NCBI RefSeq assembly: GCF_903914075.1 | Contig: NZ_CAIWNQ010000002.1 | Span: 62,001-126,000, forward strand | Origin: Ruegeria sp. THAF57 | Lineage (GTDB): Bacteria > Pseudomonadota > Alphaproteobacteria > Rhodobacterales > Rhodobacteraceae | Reading direction: 5' to 3' | DNA: 64,000 nt | Shown here: positions 1 through 8,452 of the stretch, in pieces | Numbering within the stretch: position 1 is the first letter of the stretch | How the letters are laid out: every line of letters starts with the position of its first letter | Notes under the pieces: model-generated | The model's input: the letters and a program-made list of their open reading frames with translations, nothing else | What the model was told of the DNA's origin: nothing | The model's database searches: none | Program-made: the position numbers and the translations under genes

Positions 1-1530
1 TTCGGGCACGCCATACAGCGCGATAAATCCACCAAAACGCGGCCCCTGAGAGGCCCCCAAGAGGACTTCGTACAGGGCGGTAAACCATCCCCGCAGCGGG
101 TCGAACCGATCCCGCCCGATGGCATAGACCACGGATTGCAACGCCTCATCTTCGATCGGACCGTCATAGTCTGCAAGCGCGGCTTTAAGCGCTTCCAACG
201 CCTCGCGCTCTTGATCTGTAGGTGCACGATGTTGGCGGGTTGGCTTGACGAAATCGTTGAAATAGCGAACCGCAAAACTTGCCGCCTGATCAAGGTCAGG
301 ATGCGTTTCGGCCGTGGCTTCTGGCGCGTAGCGACGGATAAAGCCCCACAACGCCTCTTTGTCCTCGGCACCGGACACAGACGCAAGGTTCAACAACATC
401 GCAAACGGCACCATCAGGGTCGATTCAGGAACGTCGCCGCCGTGAATATGCCAAACGGGGTTGTTCAACTGTGCCTTCAATTCTTGCCCCGGATAGGCTC
501 GCAACTGCTGGTGATACTCATCCACCGCTTTGGGAATGACATCAAAATACAGACGCTTGGCCGTCTTGGGCTTTTGGTACATGAAATACGAAAGGCTTTC
601 GGGCGCGGCGTAGGTCAGCCACTCCTCCATCGACAAGCCGTTGCCTTTCGATTTCGAGATCTTTTGCCCCTGCTCATCATTGAACAACTCATAGCTCAGC
701 GACTCGGGCGGCTGTTTACCCAGCGCCCGGCAGATTTTCGACGACTGCGTGACCGAGTCGATCAGGTCCTTGCCCGACATCTCATAGTCCACGCCCAGCG
801 CGGCCCACCGCATGGCCCAGTCCGGCTTCCACTGCATCTTGACGTTGCCGCCGGTGACCGGGATTTCAACCTTCTCGCCATCGGGTTCCTGATAGACGAT
901 CGTCCCCTTGGCCACGTTTCGCTCGAGCGTGGGAACCTGCAGAACGTGGCCGGTTTTCGGACTGATCGGCAGGAAGCAGGAATAGGTCTCGCGCCGCTCT
1001 GCCCCTAGGGTCGGCAGCATGATTTCCTGAATTTTCTCGAACCGGTCCAAGGCCGTCAACAGCATCTCATCAAACTTGCCGCTGGTATAGTAATCGGTGG
1101 CCGAGGCGAATTCATACTGGAACCCGAAGCTATCCAGAAAGTCACACAGCATCGCGTTATTGTGCTGCGCAAAACCTTCATGCGTCCCAAAGGGATCGCG
1201 CACTTTGGTCAGCGGCAGGTGCAGGTCTTCTTTCAACTCTTCCTGCATCGGTACGTTGGTCGGCACTTTGCGGAAACCATCCATATCGTCCGAAAAACAA
1301 ATCAGCTTGGTGGGAATATCGCTGATCTGCTCAAACGCGTGACGCACCATCGAAGTCCGGGCAACCTCGCCAAATGTTCCGATATGCGGCAGGCCCGACG
1401 GTCCATACCCTGTCTGAAACAGCACATACCCCTTTTCCGGAGCGCCCTTCTGATAGCGTTTGAGCACCCGGCGCGCCTCTTCAAAAGGCCAGGCCTTGGA
1501 CGGCATCGCGGTTTCACGCAGTTCAGACAT
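1..1530 (-). CDS. lysK: Lysine--tRNA ligase, class I (partial, C-terminus off the left edge)
   Basis: Charges tRNA-Lys with lysine. The frame reads leftward from an ATG at 1530 and is still open at base 1, giving 510 residues of a family of roughly 520-530, so only a short C-terminal tail is missing. The class I HIGH-type motif is PSGLPHIGTFGE at about residues 44-55, and the KMSKS-type motif is KISKSKGNG at about 290-298. This is the archaeal-style class I LysRS that many alphaproteobacteria use instead of class II LysS. It stands alone. A possible promoter lies about 60-90 bases upstream of the ATG. The family is clear; only the C-terminus is unseen. Confidence 0.95.
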   Translation of the reverse strand, partial: MSELRETAMPSKAWPFEEARRVLKRYQKGAPEKGYVLFQTGYGPSGLPHIGTFGEVARTSMVRHAFEQISDIPTKLICFSDDMDGFRKVPTNVPMQEELKEDLHLPLTKVRDPFGTHEGFAQHNNAMLCDFLDSFGFQYEFASATDYYTSGKFDEMLLTALDRFEKIQEIMLPTLGAERRETYSCFLPISPKTGHVLQVPTLERNVAKGTIVYQEPDGEKVEIPVTGGNVKMQWKPDWAMRWAALGVDYEMSGKDLIDSVTQSSKICRALGKQPPESLSYELFNDEQGQKISKSKGNGLSMEEWLTYAAPESLSYFMYQKPKTAKRLYFDVIPKAVDEYHQQLRAYPGQELKAQLNNPVWHIHGGDVPESTLMVPFAMLLNLASVSGAEDKEALWGFIRRYAPEATAETHPDLDQAASFAVRYFNDFVKPTRQHRAPTDQEREALEALKAALADYDGPIEDEALQSVVYAIGRDRFDPLRGWFTALYEVLLGASQGPRFGGFIALYGVPE

Positions 1531-1560
1531 TATTCGACAAGCTCCATCGGGGAAAATAGC

Positions 1561-1587
1561 GCCGGTCACCGCATGCAACCGACCGGC
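1561..1587. repeat. Inverted repeat in the lysK 5' region
   Basis: GCCGGTC at 1561-1567 and GACCGGC at 1581-1587 form a perfect 7-bp inverted repeat with a 13-nt spacer, 31-57 bases upstream of the lysK ATG. It may be an mRNA hairpin or a chance GC-rich match. A TTGACT hexamer reads leftward at 1619-1614 and could be the -35 box, but the -10 box is poor, so I do not call a promoter. Confidence 0.3.
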
Positions 1588-1664
1588 CCCTCCTATTGTG
1601 CCGGTGCAGCATGAGTCAATAAAGGCTGGGGTTTTTCCTGACGGGAAAGCCTGGAAACGCGGGA

Positions 1665-2024
1665 TCAGGCGGTCAATTGATCCAGTTTCGCCGCCCAAAT
1701 GAAATCATTCTCGCTGAGCCCGCCAATTTCGTGCGTCGTCAATTTGATATCCACATAACCCCAGCCAAACGCGATATCGGGATGGTGGCCCTGTTGATCC
1801 GCAAGCCACGCACAAAGATTGGCCAAATACGTTGCCTTGGCAAACCCCTTGAACGCATAGTGGCGGCTCAGCGTTTTTGCGTCCGCGTCCAGTTTCCAAT
1901 CAGAGGCAAGCTCGGCCATATGTGTATTGGCCTCATCAGCCGTCAAAGGTGGAATTCCTCCGGAACAGGGCACGCAGGTCCGGTCTGATAGGCTGCAGGT
2001 CTCTCCAGATAGGGTCATTTTCAT
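1665..2024 (-). CDS. phhB: Pterin-4-alpha-carbinolamine dehydratase
   Basis: Dehydrates 4a-hydroxytetrahydrobiopterin, recycling the pterin cofactor used by phenylalanine hydroxylase. The 119-residue protein carries the family histidines: the HHPD pair at about residues 80-81 and the TTHEIGGL segment with His98. It also has the usual N-terminal CVPC-x-GG-PPL segment of bacterial members. The ATG at 2024 abuts the phhA stop codon directly, so the two genes should form one leftward operon. A second in-frame ATG two codons later is also possible. The partner gene makes the assignment secure. Confidence 0.93.
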   Translation of the reverse strand: MKMTLSGETCSLSDRTCVPCSGGIPPLTADEANTHMAELASDWKLDADAKTLSRHYAFKGFAKATYLANLCAWLADQQGHHPDIAFGWGYVDIKLTTHEIGGLSENDFIWAAKLDQLTA

Positions 2025-2825
2025 TCACTCCGCTGCAGTTACTTTTTCCGGAAACTTGTTCGGCAGCAGCCCAAGGGCCTGCGCTTGCCGTACATCGGCC
2101 AACAGGTCTCGGTCGGCGGCCTCAAACAGGTCTTCGGGCGAGTTTAGCACGAAATAGCCCATTTGATGCATATCGATCCGATAAGGAGTACGTAGGATCG
2201 TAAGAACGTCGAACGGATCCCGGTCAGGTATGTCGCTTTCCACGGCGTAAACTAACTCTGTCGGCGACGAGGCGAGACCCGACCCAAGCGCCTTGATCTG
2301 GCCGTTCTGACGGCGCAAACCAAATTCGATCGAGAACCAGTAAAGACGGATCAACCACGAATAGTCCTTTGCACCGGCCTTAACACCGGCCTTCCCGATG
2401 GCCTGGCTAAAGGCGGCGAAGCGCGGATCACTCAGCAAAGGAGTATGGCCAAAGATCTCATGAAAAATGTCGGGCTCTTCGATGTAATCAAAGTCCTCGC
2501 GCGAGCGGATAAAGGATGCGGCTGGGAAAACGCGGTCGGCCAACATACTAAAAAAGGTTTTGAACCCGATCAGGGCAGGCACCGGCTGCACCCGCCATCC
2601 GGTAAGGTCCAAAAGCCGCTCTGAAATAGCAGCGCAAGAAGGTACGGACGTTTTCGGCACATCCAGACGAGCCAACCCGTCCAGGTAATCCTGCGCCATA
2701 TAGCGCTGAACATTTTCCTCTTGAGCTGCGTAGAGATCCGCCCAAACGACGTCCTCTTCCGGCGTATAGGCAATATGTCCGCGCGCATCGGCGACTTTGG
2801 CGACGTATTTGGTCGACTTCGACAT
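2025..2825 (-). CDS. phhA: Phenylalanine 4-monooxygenase
   Basis: Hydroxylates phenylalanine to tyrosine with O2 and tetrahydropterin, using non-haem iron. The 266-residue length fits the compact bacterial catalytic domain with no N-terminal regulatory ACT domain. The iron-binding motif is HEIFGH with His122 and His127, and the third ligand is Glu167 in the WFSIEFGL segment. It is the first gene of phhAB, and a divergent Lrp/AsnC regulator starts 108 bases away. By analogy with other proteobacteria, that regulator is the likely controller of phenylalanine degradation here, which is an inference. Confidence 0.95.
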   Translation of the reverse strand: MSKSTKYVAKVADARGHIAYTPEEDVVWADLYAAQEENVQRYMAQDYLDGLARLDVPKTSVPSCAAISERLLDLTGWRVQPVPALIGFKTFFSMLADRVFPAASFIRSREDFDYIEEPDIFHEIFGHTPLLSDPRFAAFSQAIGKAGVKAGAKDYSWLIRLYWFSIEFGLRRQNGQIKALGSGLASSPTELVYAVESDIPDRDPFDVLTILRTPYRIDMHQMGYFVLNSPEDLFEAADRDLLADVRQAQALGLLPNKFPEKVTAAE

Positions 2826-2897
2826 TACGTATCCTCCTCGAGAAAATTTTAGCTAAGCCGACAAGGGAATTTGGTTTGAATCGACCCAATAATTCCG

Positions 2898-2913
2898 GTA
2901 TTTTGGTAAATAC
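2898..2913. promoter_or_regulatory. Candidate Lrp-type operator between phhA and the lrp-like gene
   Basis: GTATTT-TGGT-AAATAC is a perfect 6-4-6 inverted repeat. It sits in the 108-base divergent intergenic region, 20 bases before the regulator's ATG. Lrp/AsnC proteins typically bind AT-rich dyads of about 15 bp, so this is the natural operator candidate for autoregulation and phhAB control. Function is inferred. Confidence 0.5.
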
Positions 2914-2933
2914 ATGTCGAAAAACCGAAAAAT

Positions 2934-3401
2934 ATGACACAAAGTCTTCAAACCGCTGATATCGCCATTCTGCAAGAGCTTCAGGCCGATGGTCGCTTGT
3001 CCATGCAGGAGCTTTCTGATCGAACAGGATTATCCGCGTCACAATGCTGGCGGCGCGTGCGCGATCTTGAGGCCGCCGGCCTTATCGCAGGCTATGCGGC
3101 TCAGATACGCGCCAAGTCCGTTGGCCTGAACGCAATCGCCTATGTCCATGTAGCCCTGCGCGAACATCAGGAAGACAGCATCAACGCCTTCCTGCGCCTG
3201 ATCGAAACCGAACCGCAAATTGTCGAGTGCGCCTCAATCACCGGGGATCACGACTTTATCCTCAAAGTCTATGCCAAAACCCCCGAAGAGCTTGAGCATT
3301 TCATCATGCAACGCCTTCTAAAATCCGGTTTGGTTCGCGACACGCGCAGCAATTTTGTGCTGCGCCAGACAAAAACACGCGGGCCTTTGCCCATTCTCTG
3401 A
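2934..3401 (+). CDS. Lrp/AsnC family transcriptional regulator
   Basis: A 155-residue regulator with an N-terminal winged HTH at about residues 8-60, containing LSMQELSDRTGLSASQ. It is followed by a RAM/ACT-like ligand-binding domain at about 65-150, which includes the family's TGDHDFILKV segment. It is transcribed divergently from phhAB, so the effector is probably phenylalanine or tyrosine. No strong Shine-Dalgarno is visible before the ATG; the upstream bases are A-rich. The family is certain and the target is inferred from position. Confidence 0.9.
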   Translation: MTQSLQTADIAILQELQADGRLSMQELSDRTGLSASQCWRRVRDLEAAGLIAGYAAQIRAKSVGLNAIAYVHVALREHQEDSINAFLRLIETEPQIVECASITGDHDFILKVYAKTPEELEHFIMQRLLKSGLVRDTRSNFVLRQTKTRGPLPIL

Positions 3402-3482
3402 CAACGGCAAAGCAAATTCCGTTGAACCTGCCTGCCAGCCCTCCTATCGTGCGGATGCAGAAAGCCTAATCAGGACGACACC

Positions 3483-3905
3483 ATGACCGATCAAGTACCT
3501 CATCCTATGTCCCCCCAAGATTGCCTTGTCGCGATCATGGTTGCGATCTCTGCCTCTGACGAAACCATCCGCACTGCAGAACTGGTCAAAATCGAAGGTG
3601 CGGTGAATATGCTGCCGGTCTTTGCTGAATACGACATCGACCGGACGCGCCGTGTTTCGCAAATCGTATTTGACCTGTTCGAACAAGAAGACGGGCTGGA
3701 TGCGCTTTTCGGTCTGATCCGAGACAACTTGCCCGAACGTCTGCACGAAACGGCCTATGCTCTGGCTTGCGATGTAGCCGCGGCTGATGGATCTCTTGCG
3801 GAAACCGAGCTGCGCCTGTTGGAAGAAATCCGGTACGAATTGAACATCGACAGGCTGCACGCCGCCGCAATCGAACGGGGCGCACGGGCGCGACACACTA
3901 CCTGA
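3483..3905 (+). CDS. TerB family tellurite-resistance-like protein
   Basis: A 140-residue, mostly helical, acidic protein. It resembles the TerB domain: an N-terminal helix pair with ISASDETIRTAELVKIE, then CDVAAADGSLAETELRLLEEI near residues 95-115, matching the family's acidic D-G-x-x-x-x-x-E metal-binding turn. There is no terC or other ter gene nearby, so a tellurite role is not supported. Stand-alone TerB proteins are usually of unknown function, perhaps sensing metal or stress at the membrane. It converges on dacB with only two bases between the stop codons. Confidence 0.75.
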   Translation: MTDQVPHPMSPQDCLVAIMVAISASDETIRTAELVKIEGAVNMLPVFAEYDIDRTRRVSQIVFDLFEQEDGLDALFGLIRDNLPERLHETAYALACDVAAADGSLAETELRLLEEIRYELNIDRLHAAAIERGARARHTT

Positions 3906-3907
3906 TT

Positions 3908-5386
3908 TCAACTGCCGTTCAGGGTTCCCCAACGCTCGATCAAGGCGCGCTGTAATCTGCGAGAACGACTGTTCCAACTGCGCGCGCCCTGCGGACGCTC
4001 GCGCTGGGCCCGTGGGATCGTGGCCCGATGATCAACATCAGCCGTGAAGATGGCGAACGCCAGCTCGGACCCATCCGGCGTCGTGATGAACCCGCCCAAT
4101 CCGGACACAAAATTCAACGTCCCGGTTTTGGCGTCTACCTTGATTGGGTGGTCCTTGACTGGACGCCCCTGGCTGTCCGCCAAAGTGAACTTTTTCAACA
4201 AGGGCCGAAGGGCACCGGTTTTCTGTGCCTCGATCAGCGCCTTGACCAAATCTTCGGGAGCGACACGGGACGCATCACCAAGGCCCGAGTGATCAACCAT
4301 TGCAATCCCGTTTACGCCATATGTCTCGGCAGCCCAGCGGTTCATCTCTGCGGCTGAGTCCGGTAAGGTCTGAAGGTCTGCGCCCCGTGCTTTCGACGCT
4401 GTCATTCCAACCAATTCAGCGGTCAAGTTGGTCGAATACTTCAACATCCCACGAAGAATACTGTCGAGCGGATCACTTAGATGAACAACCAGGTCCGTAC
4501 CCTGAGGCATCTCGCGCGTGACCTGAACGCGGTCCAGTACGATCCCATTAGACCGGGCCAGTGTTCGGAAGACATCACCCGCGTAAAGCGCGGGCTTGCG
4601 AACAGGTAACCAACGCGCACCCCCATTGCCCAGTGCGGCCTTAGCGACAGTCCAACGATCCTGCCGCGCGCTTGGCTCATAGGTATAGATCGGAGTCTTG
4701 CGTCCCTCGACCCGCATAGTCGCCATATCGACGACTGGATTATACCGCGCGCTTCGTGCGTCCATCGCAATGTCATAGTCCGTCCCCTCGCGCTTCCACT
4801 CAAAATGTACCCGGTTGAAGTTAAGGGATATTCCACTGATGGCGGGGCTATAACCCAAGTGATCCGGCTGACCGGGGTCAATGCTGAACACGTAGGGCAA
4901 GGCTCCGTCATACACCTTGAACGCGCCGCGCACTTCGATGACACCCGCCTCACGCAGATTGGCCGCCATCGTCGCCAGCGCATCGGTGTCCAGCAGCGGA
5001 TCACCCCCGCCAACAAGAACCAAATCGCCTTTCAGCACACCATTTTCTATCGGACCGTCCGCGACCAGTTTTGTTTCGAACCGATAGTCGGGCCCCAGAA
5101 CATCCAATGCATAAAGGGCCGTCAACGCTTTGCCCACGCTGGCCGGGGGCAAGCCTAGATTGCCGCCAACCGCTTCCAGCTCGGTCCCGGTTTCCACATC
5201 GGCAACGGCAAAGGCAACTTCACCTTTCAGACCGGCTGCTTTGATCAGGCGCTCAGCCCCGTTGGGTTGCGCACCGCGAAGCTGCGGCCTCAGTGATACC
5301 TCCGGCGGATTACCGAAGGCCGCAACGGGGACAAAGGCGGCGCCAAGCCCTCCTAGAAATTTACGACGTGAAAAACGATCAGCCAT
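3908..5386 (-). CDS. dacB: D-alanyl-D-alanine carboxypeptidase/endopeptidase (PBP4 type)
   Basis: A periplasmic penicillin-binding protein that trims D-Ala-D-Ala stems or cleaves peptidoglycan cross-links. It has 492 residues, with an N-terminal twin-arginine-like signal (FSRRKFLGG, then a hydrophobic run to about residue 25). The three active-site motifs of peptidase family S13 are visible: SVGK at 83-86, STN at 318-320 and KTG at 420-422. The long insertion between the first two motifs is typical of PBP4. nadD and a MOSC gene lie upstream on the same strand, 67 bases away. Tat export of a PBP4 is plausible but unproven. Confidence 0.92.
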   Translation of the reverse strand: MADRFSRRKFLGGLGAAFVPVAAFGNPPEVSLRPQLRGAQPNGAERLIKAAGLKGEVAFAVADVETGTELEAVGGNLGLPPASVGKALTALYALDVLGPDYRFETKLVADGPIENGVLKGDLVLVGGGDPLLDTDALATMAANLREAGVIEVRGAFKVYDGALPYVFSIDPGQPDHLGYSPAISGISLNFNRVHFEWKREGTDYDIAMDARSARYNPVVDMATMRVEGRKTPIYTYEPSARQDRWTVAKAALGNGGARWLPVRKPALYAGDVFRTLARSNGIVLDRVQVTREMPQGTDLVVHLSDPLDSILRGMLKYSTNLTAELVGMTASKARGADLQTLPDSAAEMNRWAAETYGVNGIAMVDHSGLGDASRVAPEDLVKALIEAQKTGALRPLLKKFTLADSQGRPVKDHPIKVDAKTGTLNFVSGLGGFITTPDGSELAFAIFTADVDHRATIPRAQRERPQGARSWNSRSRRLQRALIERWGTLNGS

Positions 5387-5453
5387 GGGTCAATTAAAAT
5401 CCCAGAGATCACAGGCGCACAACCAGTCATGGATCATTATGCGCCCTCTGGGG

Positions 5454-6110
5454 CTATTCGGGCAACACCTCATTCGCCCAAACACCCCGCGTCCGCAGAT
5501 CGGTTGAACTGACATCGACCATCGGCACGTTCACGAAACACCACGCCGGGGCCTCAGCCCGCCCAAGCAAGTGCCGCGCCTGCCCATCGATCCTATACTT
5601 GGAATAAATCCGCGCCGCAGGCGACATCCGAGCCGATATCCGGTCACCCGGACGCGCAACCACACCAACCGGCACATTGTCGATGATCAACCGCCAGTCT
5701 TTCCACCGATGGAACTGAGCCAGATTATCAGCCCCCATCAACCATACGAACCGGACCCCAGGATAAAGCTTCTGCAATTCCATCAGGGTATCTGATGTCG
5801 CCCGCGTACCGGTAAGGGCCTCGATACCCGTAACCGCAACGCGAGGGTGCTGCATAACTTCACCCGCAGCCGCAAGCCGACGCTCCAACGGTGCGGGCCC
5901 TTGATCTTTCAACGGGTTTCCAGGCGTCACCAGCCACCAGACCTGATCCAGACCAAAGGCTTTCATCGCTTCAAGCGTCACATGCACGTGCCCCTGATGT
6001 GGTGGATCAAATGACCCCCCAAACAGCCCAACGACCTGCCCGGGCCGCGCAAATGGAATATCGTGTCGAAACATCCCTTGCTGTTGTTCAGAACTGTAGC
6101 GGCTTGTCAA
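5454..6110 (-). CDS. nadD: Nicotinate-nucleotide adenylyltransferase
   Basis: Adenylates nicotinate mononucleotide to deamido-NAD in NAD biosynthesis; nadE for the next step is at 20188-21846. The nucleotidyltransferase signature [14 protein letters not shown] is at residues 28-41 and the C-terminal SSTDLR at about 201-206. The chosen ATG at 6110 overlaps the stop of the MOSC gene in an ATGA, suggesting translational coupling. This makes the protein 218 residues with about 12 extra N-terminal residues; an alternative ATG at 6074 would give 206 residues. Function is secure and the start is uncertain. Confidence 0.93.
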   Translation of the reverse strand: MTSRYSSEQQQGMFRHDIPFARPGQVVGLFGGSFDPPHQGHVHVTLEAMKAFGLDQVWWLVTPGNPLKDQGPAPLERRLAAAGEVMQHPRVAVTGIEALTGTRATSDTLMELQKLYPGVRFVWLMGADNLAQFHRWKDWRLIIDNVPVGVVARPGDRISARMSPAARIYSKYRIDGQARHLLGRAEAPAWCFVNVPMVDVSSTDLRTRGVWANEVLPE

Positions 6111-6577
6111 TCAACAGGTTTCACGGCGTCCCCCAGCTTGACCCGCCCGGGCCGGAGCACGTCGGCACACCAACCGCCATGTCCACGCACGGCAGAGTAT
6201 CCGCCCTTGCCCAGCGCCTCTTCCATCCGGCTGCACGGCGCGCAGATCAATGTGAAGCGCAAAACTGCCTCGCCCACCTGCACCTCACGCCCCTTGAGCG
6301 CGGCCAGATTGATCCCCGAAACCACAAGATTGCGCCGCAGTATTTTCGGCGTAACCGGCCCGCGCCCCAAATACGAGCCAATCGCGGCCAGATGTTCCTG
6401 CTGGATCAGCGTGACCGCCCGCTTGCCCGCGCGACTGCGATCACCTGAAAGCCCTTCGTCAGAAATAAAGACTTCATTCTTCTGAATCATTTCTGAACGG
6501 CGATCCGGGCGCAATCCGATCCATTCGATCCGGCCGGGAATTGCCCAACCCGCAATTAATTCCGCCAATTCGCTCAA
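6107..6577 (-). CDS. MOSC domain-containing protein
   Basis: A 156-residue stand-alone MOSC domain, the fold found at the C-terminus of molybdenum cofactor sulfurase and in YiiM and mARC. The family features are GLSGDR at about 42-47, NLVVSGINL at about 83-91, and the conserved Cys115 in APCSRM that would handle sulfur or molybdopterin. The start appears to be TTG at 6577, because no ATG precedes the conserved N-terminal strand and the first internal ATG at residue 30 would delete it. It overlaps nadD by four bases. Substrate is unknown. Confidence 0.85.
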   Translation of the reverse strand: MSELAELIAGWAIPGRIEWIGLRPDRRSEMIQKNEVFISDEGLSGDRSRAGKRAVTLIQQEHLAAIGSYLGRGPVTPKILRRNLVVSGINLAALKGREVQVGEAVLRFTLICAPCSRMEEALGKGGYSAVRGHGGWCADVLRPGRVKLGDAVKPVD

Positions 6578-6715
6578 TGCACAGCCCTCGGTCGCTCCTG
6601 GTCATCTACCCGGCGACACTTCCAAATGAAATTCACAAAGTCACCAGCTTGCCCCGCCCGCCTTGCTTGGATATCTAGCGGTCTAACCTGATTTCCCCGA
6701 CCCAGAGGACGCGAC

Positions 6716-8383
6716 ATGGCCGCCTATCAATATGTCTACCACATGCAGGGTGTCTCCAAGACCTATCCCGGTGGCAAGAAGTGCTTTGAAAACATCCACC
6801 TCAGCTTTCTGCCCGGCGTAAAAATCGGTGTCGTCGGCGTCAACGGCGCGGGTAAATCGACGCTGATGAAGATCATGGCCGGCCTCGACACCGACTTCAC
6901 CGGTGAGGCATGGGCCGCCGAGGGTGCCAAGGTCGGCTATCTGCCACAGGAACCGCAGCTGGATGAATCACTGACCGTCCGTGAAAACGTCATGCTGGGC
7001 GTGGCCGCGAAGAAGGCCAAGGTCGATCGCTTCAACGAAATCGCCATGGAGATCGCCGAGAACTACTCGGACGAGCTGATGGAGGAAATGACCACCCTGC
7101 AGGATGCGATCGACGCGGAAAACCTCTGGGACCTCGACAGCCAGATCGACGTCTCGATGGAGGCGCTGCGCTGCCCGCCGGACGATGCCAACATCGCCAA
7201 CCTCTCAGGCGGTGAGAAACGCCGCGTGGCGCTGTGCAAACTGTTGCTCGAAGCGCCCGACATGTTGCTGCTCGACGAACCGACCAACCACCTGGACGCC
7301 GAGACCATTGCCTGGCTGCAACAGCACCTGATCGACTACAAGGGCACCATCCTGATCGTCACCCACGACCGTTACTTTCTGGATGACATCACCGGCTGGA
7401 TTCTGGAACTCGACCGCGGCCGCGGCATTCCCTACGAAGGCAACTACTCTGCATGGCTGGAACAAAAGGCCAAACGGCTGGAGCAGGAAGCCCGCGAGGA
7501 CAAATCCAAGCAGAAGACCCTGCAGCGCGAACTGGAATGGATGCGTCAGGGCCAGAAGGCCCGTCAGGCCAAATCCAAGGCTCGGATCAACGCCTATAAC
7601 GAGCTGGCCGAGCAGTCCGAACGCGAAAAGCTGACCCGCGCCCAGATCGTCATCCCCAACGGCCAGCGCCTTGGCGGCAAGGTGATTGAGGTCGAGGGCC
7701 TGTCCAAACATATGGGCGATAAACAACTGATCGAGGGGCTGGACTTCGCCCTGCCCCCCGGCGGTATCGTCGGCGTCATCGGCCCCAACGGTGCCGGTAA
7801 ATCGACCCTGTTCAAGATGCTCACCGGTCAGGAACAGCCCGATGCGGGCACCATCACGCTGGGCGACACGGTCGAGCTGTCTTATGTCGACCAGTCCCGC
7901 GACGACCTTGCCGATAACGACACCGTGTGGGAGGCGATCACCGGCGGCGCCGAGATCATCCAACTGGGCGACGCGCAGGTCAATTCCCGCGCCTATTGCT
8001 CGTCCTTCAACTTCAAGGGCGGCGACCAGCAGAAAAAGGTCTCGCTGCTGTCAGGCGGTGAGCGCAACCGCGTCCACATGGCCCGCCTGCTGAAAGAGGG
8101 CGGCAACGTCCTGCTGCTCGACGAACCGACCAACGATCTGGACGTCGAAACCCTGCGCGCACTGGAAGACGCGCTGGTCGATTTCGCCGGTTGCGCCGTT
8201 GTGATTTCGCACGACCGCTTCTTCCTCGACCGGATTTGCACGCATATTCTGGCCTTCGAGGGCGATGCCCATGTGGAATGGTTCGAGGGCAACTTCGAGG
8301 ATTACGAAGAGGACAAAAAGCGCCGTCTGGGACCTGACGCGCTGGAGCCCAAGCGCTTGAAGCATAAGAAGTTTGCGCGGTGA
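6716..8383 (+). CDS. ettA: Energy-dependent translational throttle protein (ABC-F)
   Basis: A cytosolic ABC-F ATPase that binds the ribosomal E site and gates entry into elongation according to ATP/ADP ratio. It has 555 residues with two ABC domains and no membrane segments. The first Walker A is GVNGAGKST at 41-49, with the LSGGEKRR signature in the same half. The basic linker rich in K/R/Q lies at about 240-315. The second half has GPNGAGKST near 356 and LSGGERNR. Length and linker match EttA rather than Uup or macrolide-resistance ABC-F proteins. It is monocistronic. Confidence 0.95.
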   Translation: MAAYQYVYHMQGVSKTYPGGKKCFENIHLSFLPGVKIGVVGVNGAGKSTLMKIMAGLDTDFTGEAWAAEGAKVGYLPQEPQLDESLTVRENVMLGVAAKKAKVDRFNEIAMEIAENYSDELMEEMTTLQDAIDAENLWDLDSQIDVSMEALRCPPDDANIANLSGGEKRRVALCKLLLEAPDMLLLDEPTNHLDAETIAWLQQHLIDYKGTILIVTHDRYFLDDITGWILELDRGRGIPYEGNYSAWLEQKAKRLEQEAREDKSKQKTLQRELEWMRQGQKARQAKSKARINAYNELAEQSEREKLTRAQIVIPNGQRLGGKVIEVEGLSKHMGDKQLIEGLDFALPPGGIVGVIGPNGAGKSTLFKMLTGQEQPDAGTITLGDTVELSYVDQSRDDLADNDTVWEAITGGAEIIQLGDAQVNSRAYCSSFNFKGGDQQKKVSLLSGGERNRVHMARLLKEGGNVLLLDEPTNDLDVETLRALEDALVDFAGCAVVISHDRFFLDRICTHILAFEGDAHVEWFEGNFEDYEEDKKRRLGPDALEPKRLKHKKFAR

Positions 8384-8416
8384 TCGTTATTCGCTTGATA
8401 CTACTTTAACGGGAGA

Positions 8417-8452
8417 TATTGTGCTCCGACATATCATGTTTGGAGCACAATA
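8417..8452 (+). promoter_or_regulatory. Perfect inverted repeat covering the ribosome-binding site of the SIR2-like gene
   Basis: TATTGTGCTCC at 8417-8427 and GGAGCACAATA at 8442-8452 are exact 11-base inverted arms. Between them, ACAT and ATGT (8429-8432 and 8436-8439) can extend the stem. The right arm contains the only GGAG Shine-Dalgarno and ends one base before the ATG's second position. RNA folding would hide the ribosome-binding site; as DNA it would be a 36-bp operator. A five-codon frame MFGAQ (8436-8453) ends in TAATG, overlapping the gene's ATG. Confidence 0.7.

Noticed and set aside
3483..3905. Tellurite resistance operon
   Set aside because: Only one TerB-like gene is present, with no terC, terD or terZ neighbours, so a resistance function is not supported.
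8417..8452. Intrinsic terminator for ettA at the inverted repeat before the SIR2-like gene
   Set aside because: The stem is AT-containing and the following bases are TAATGACAAA, with no T run. The overlap with the ribosome site suggests a regulatory role instead.
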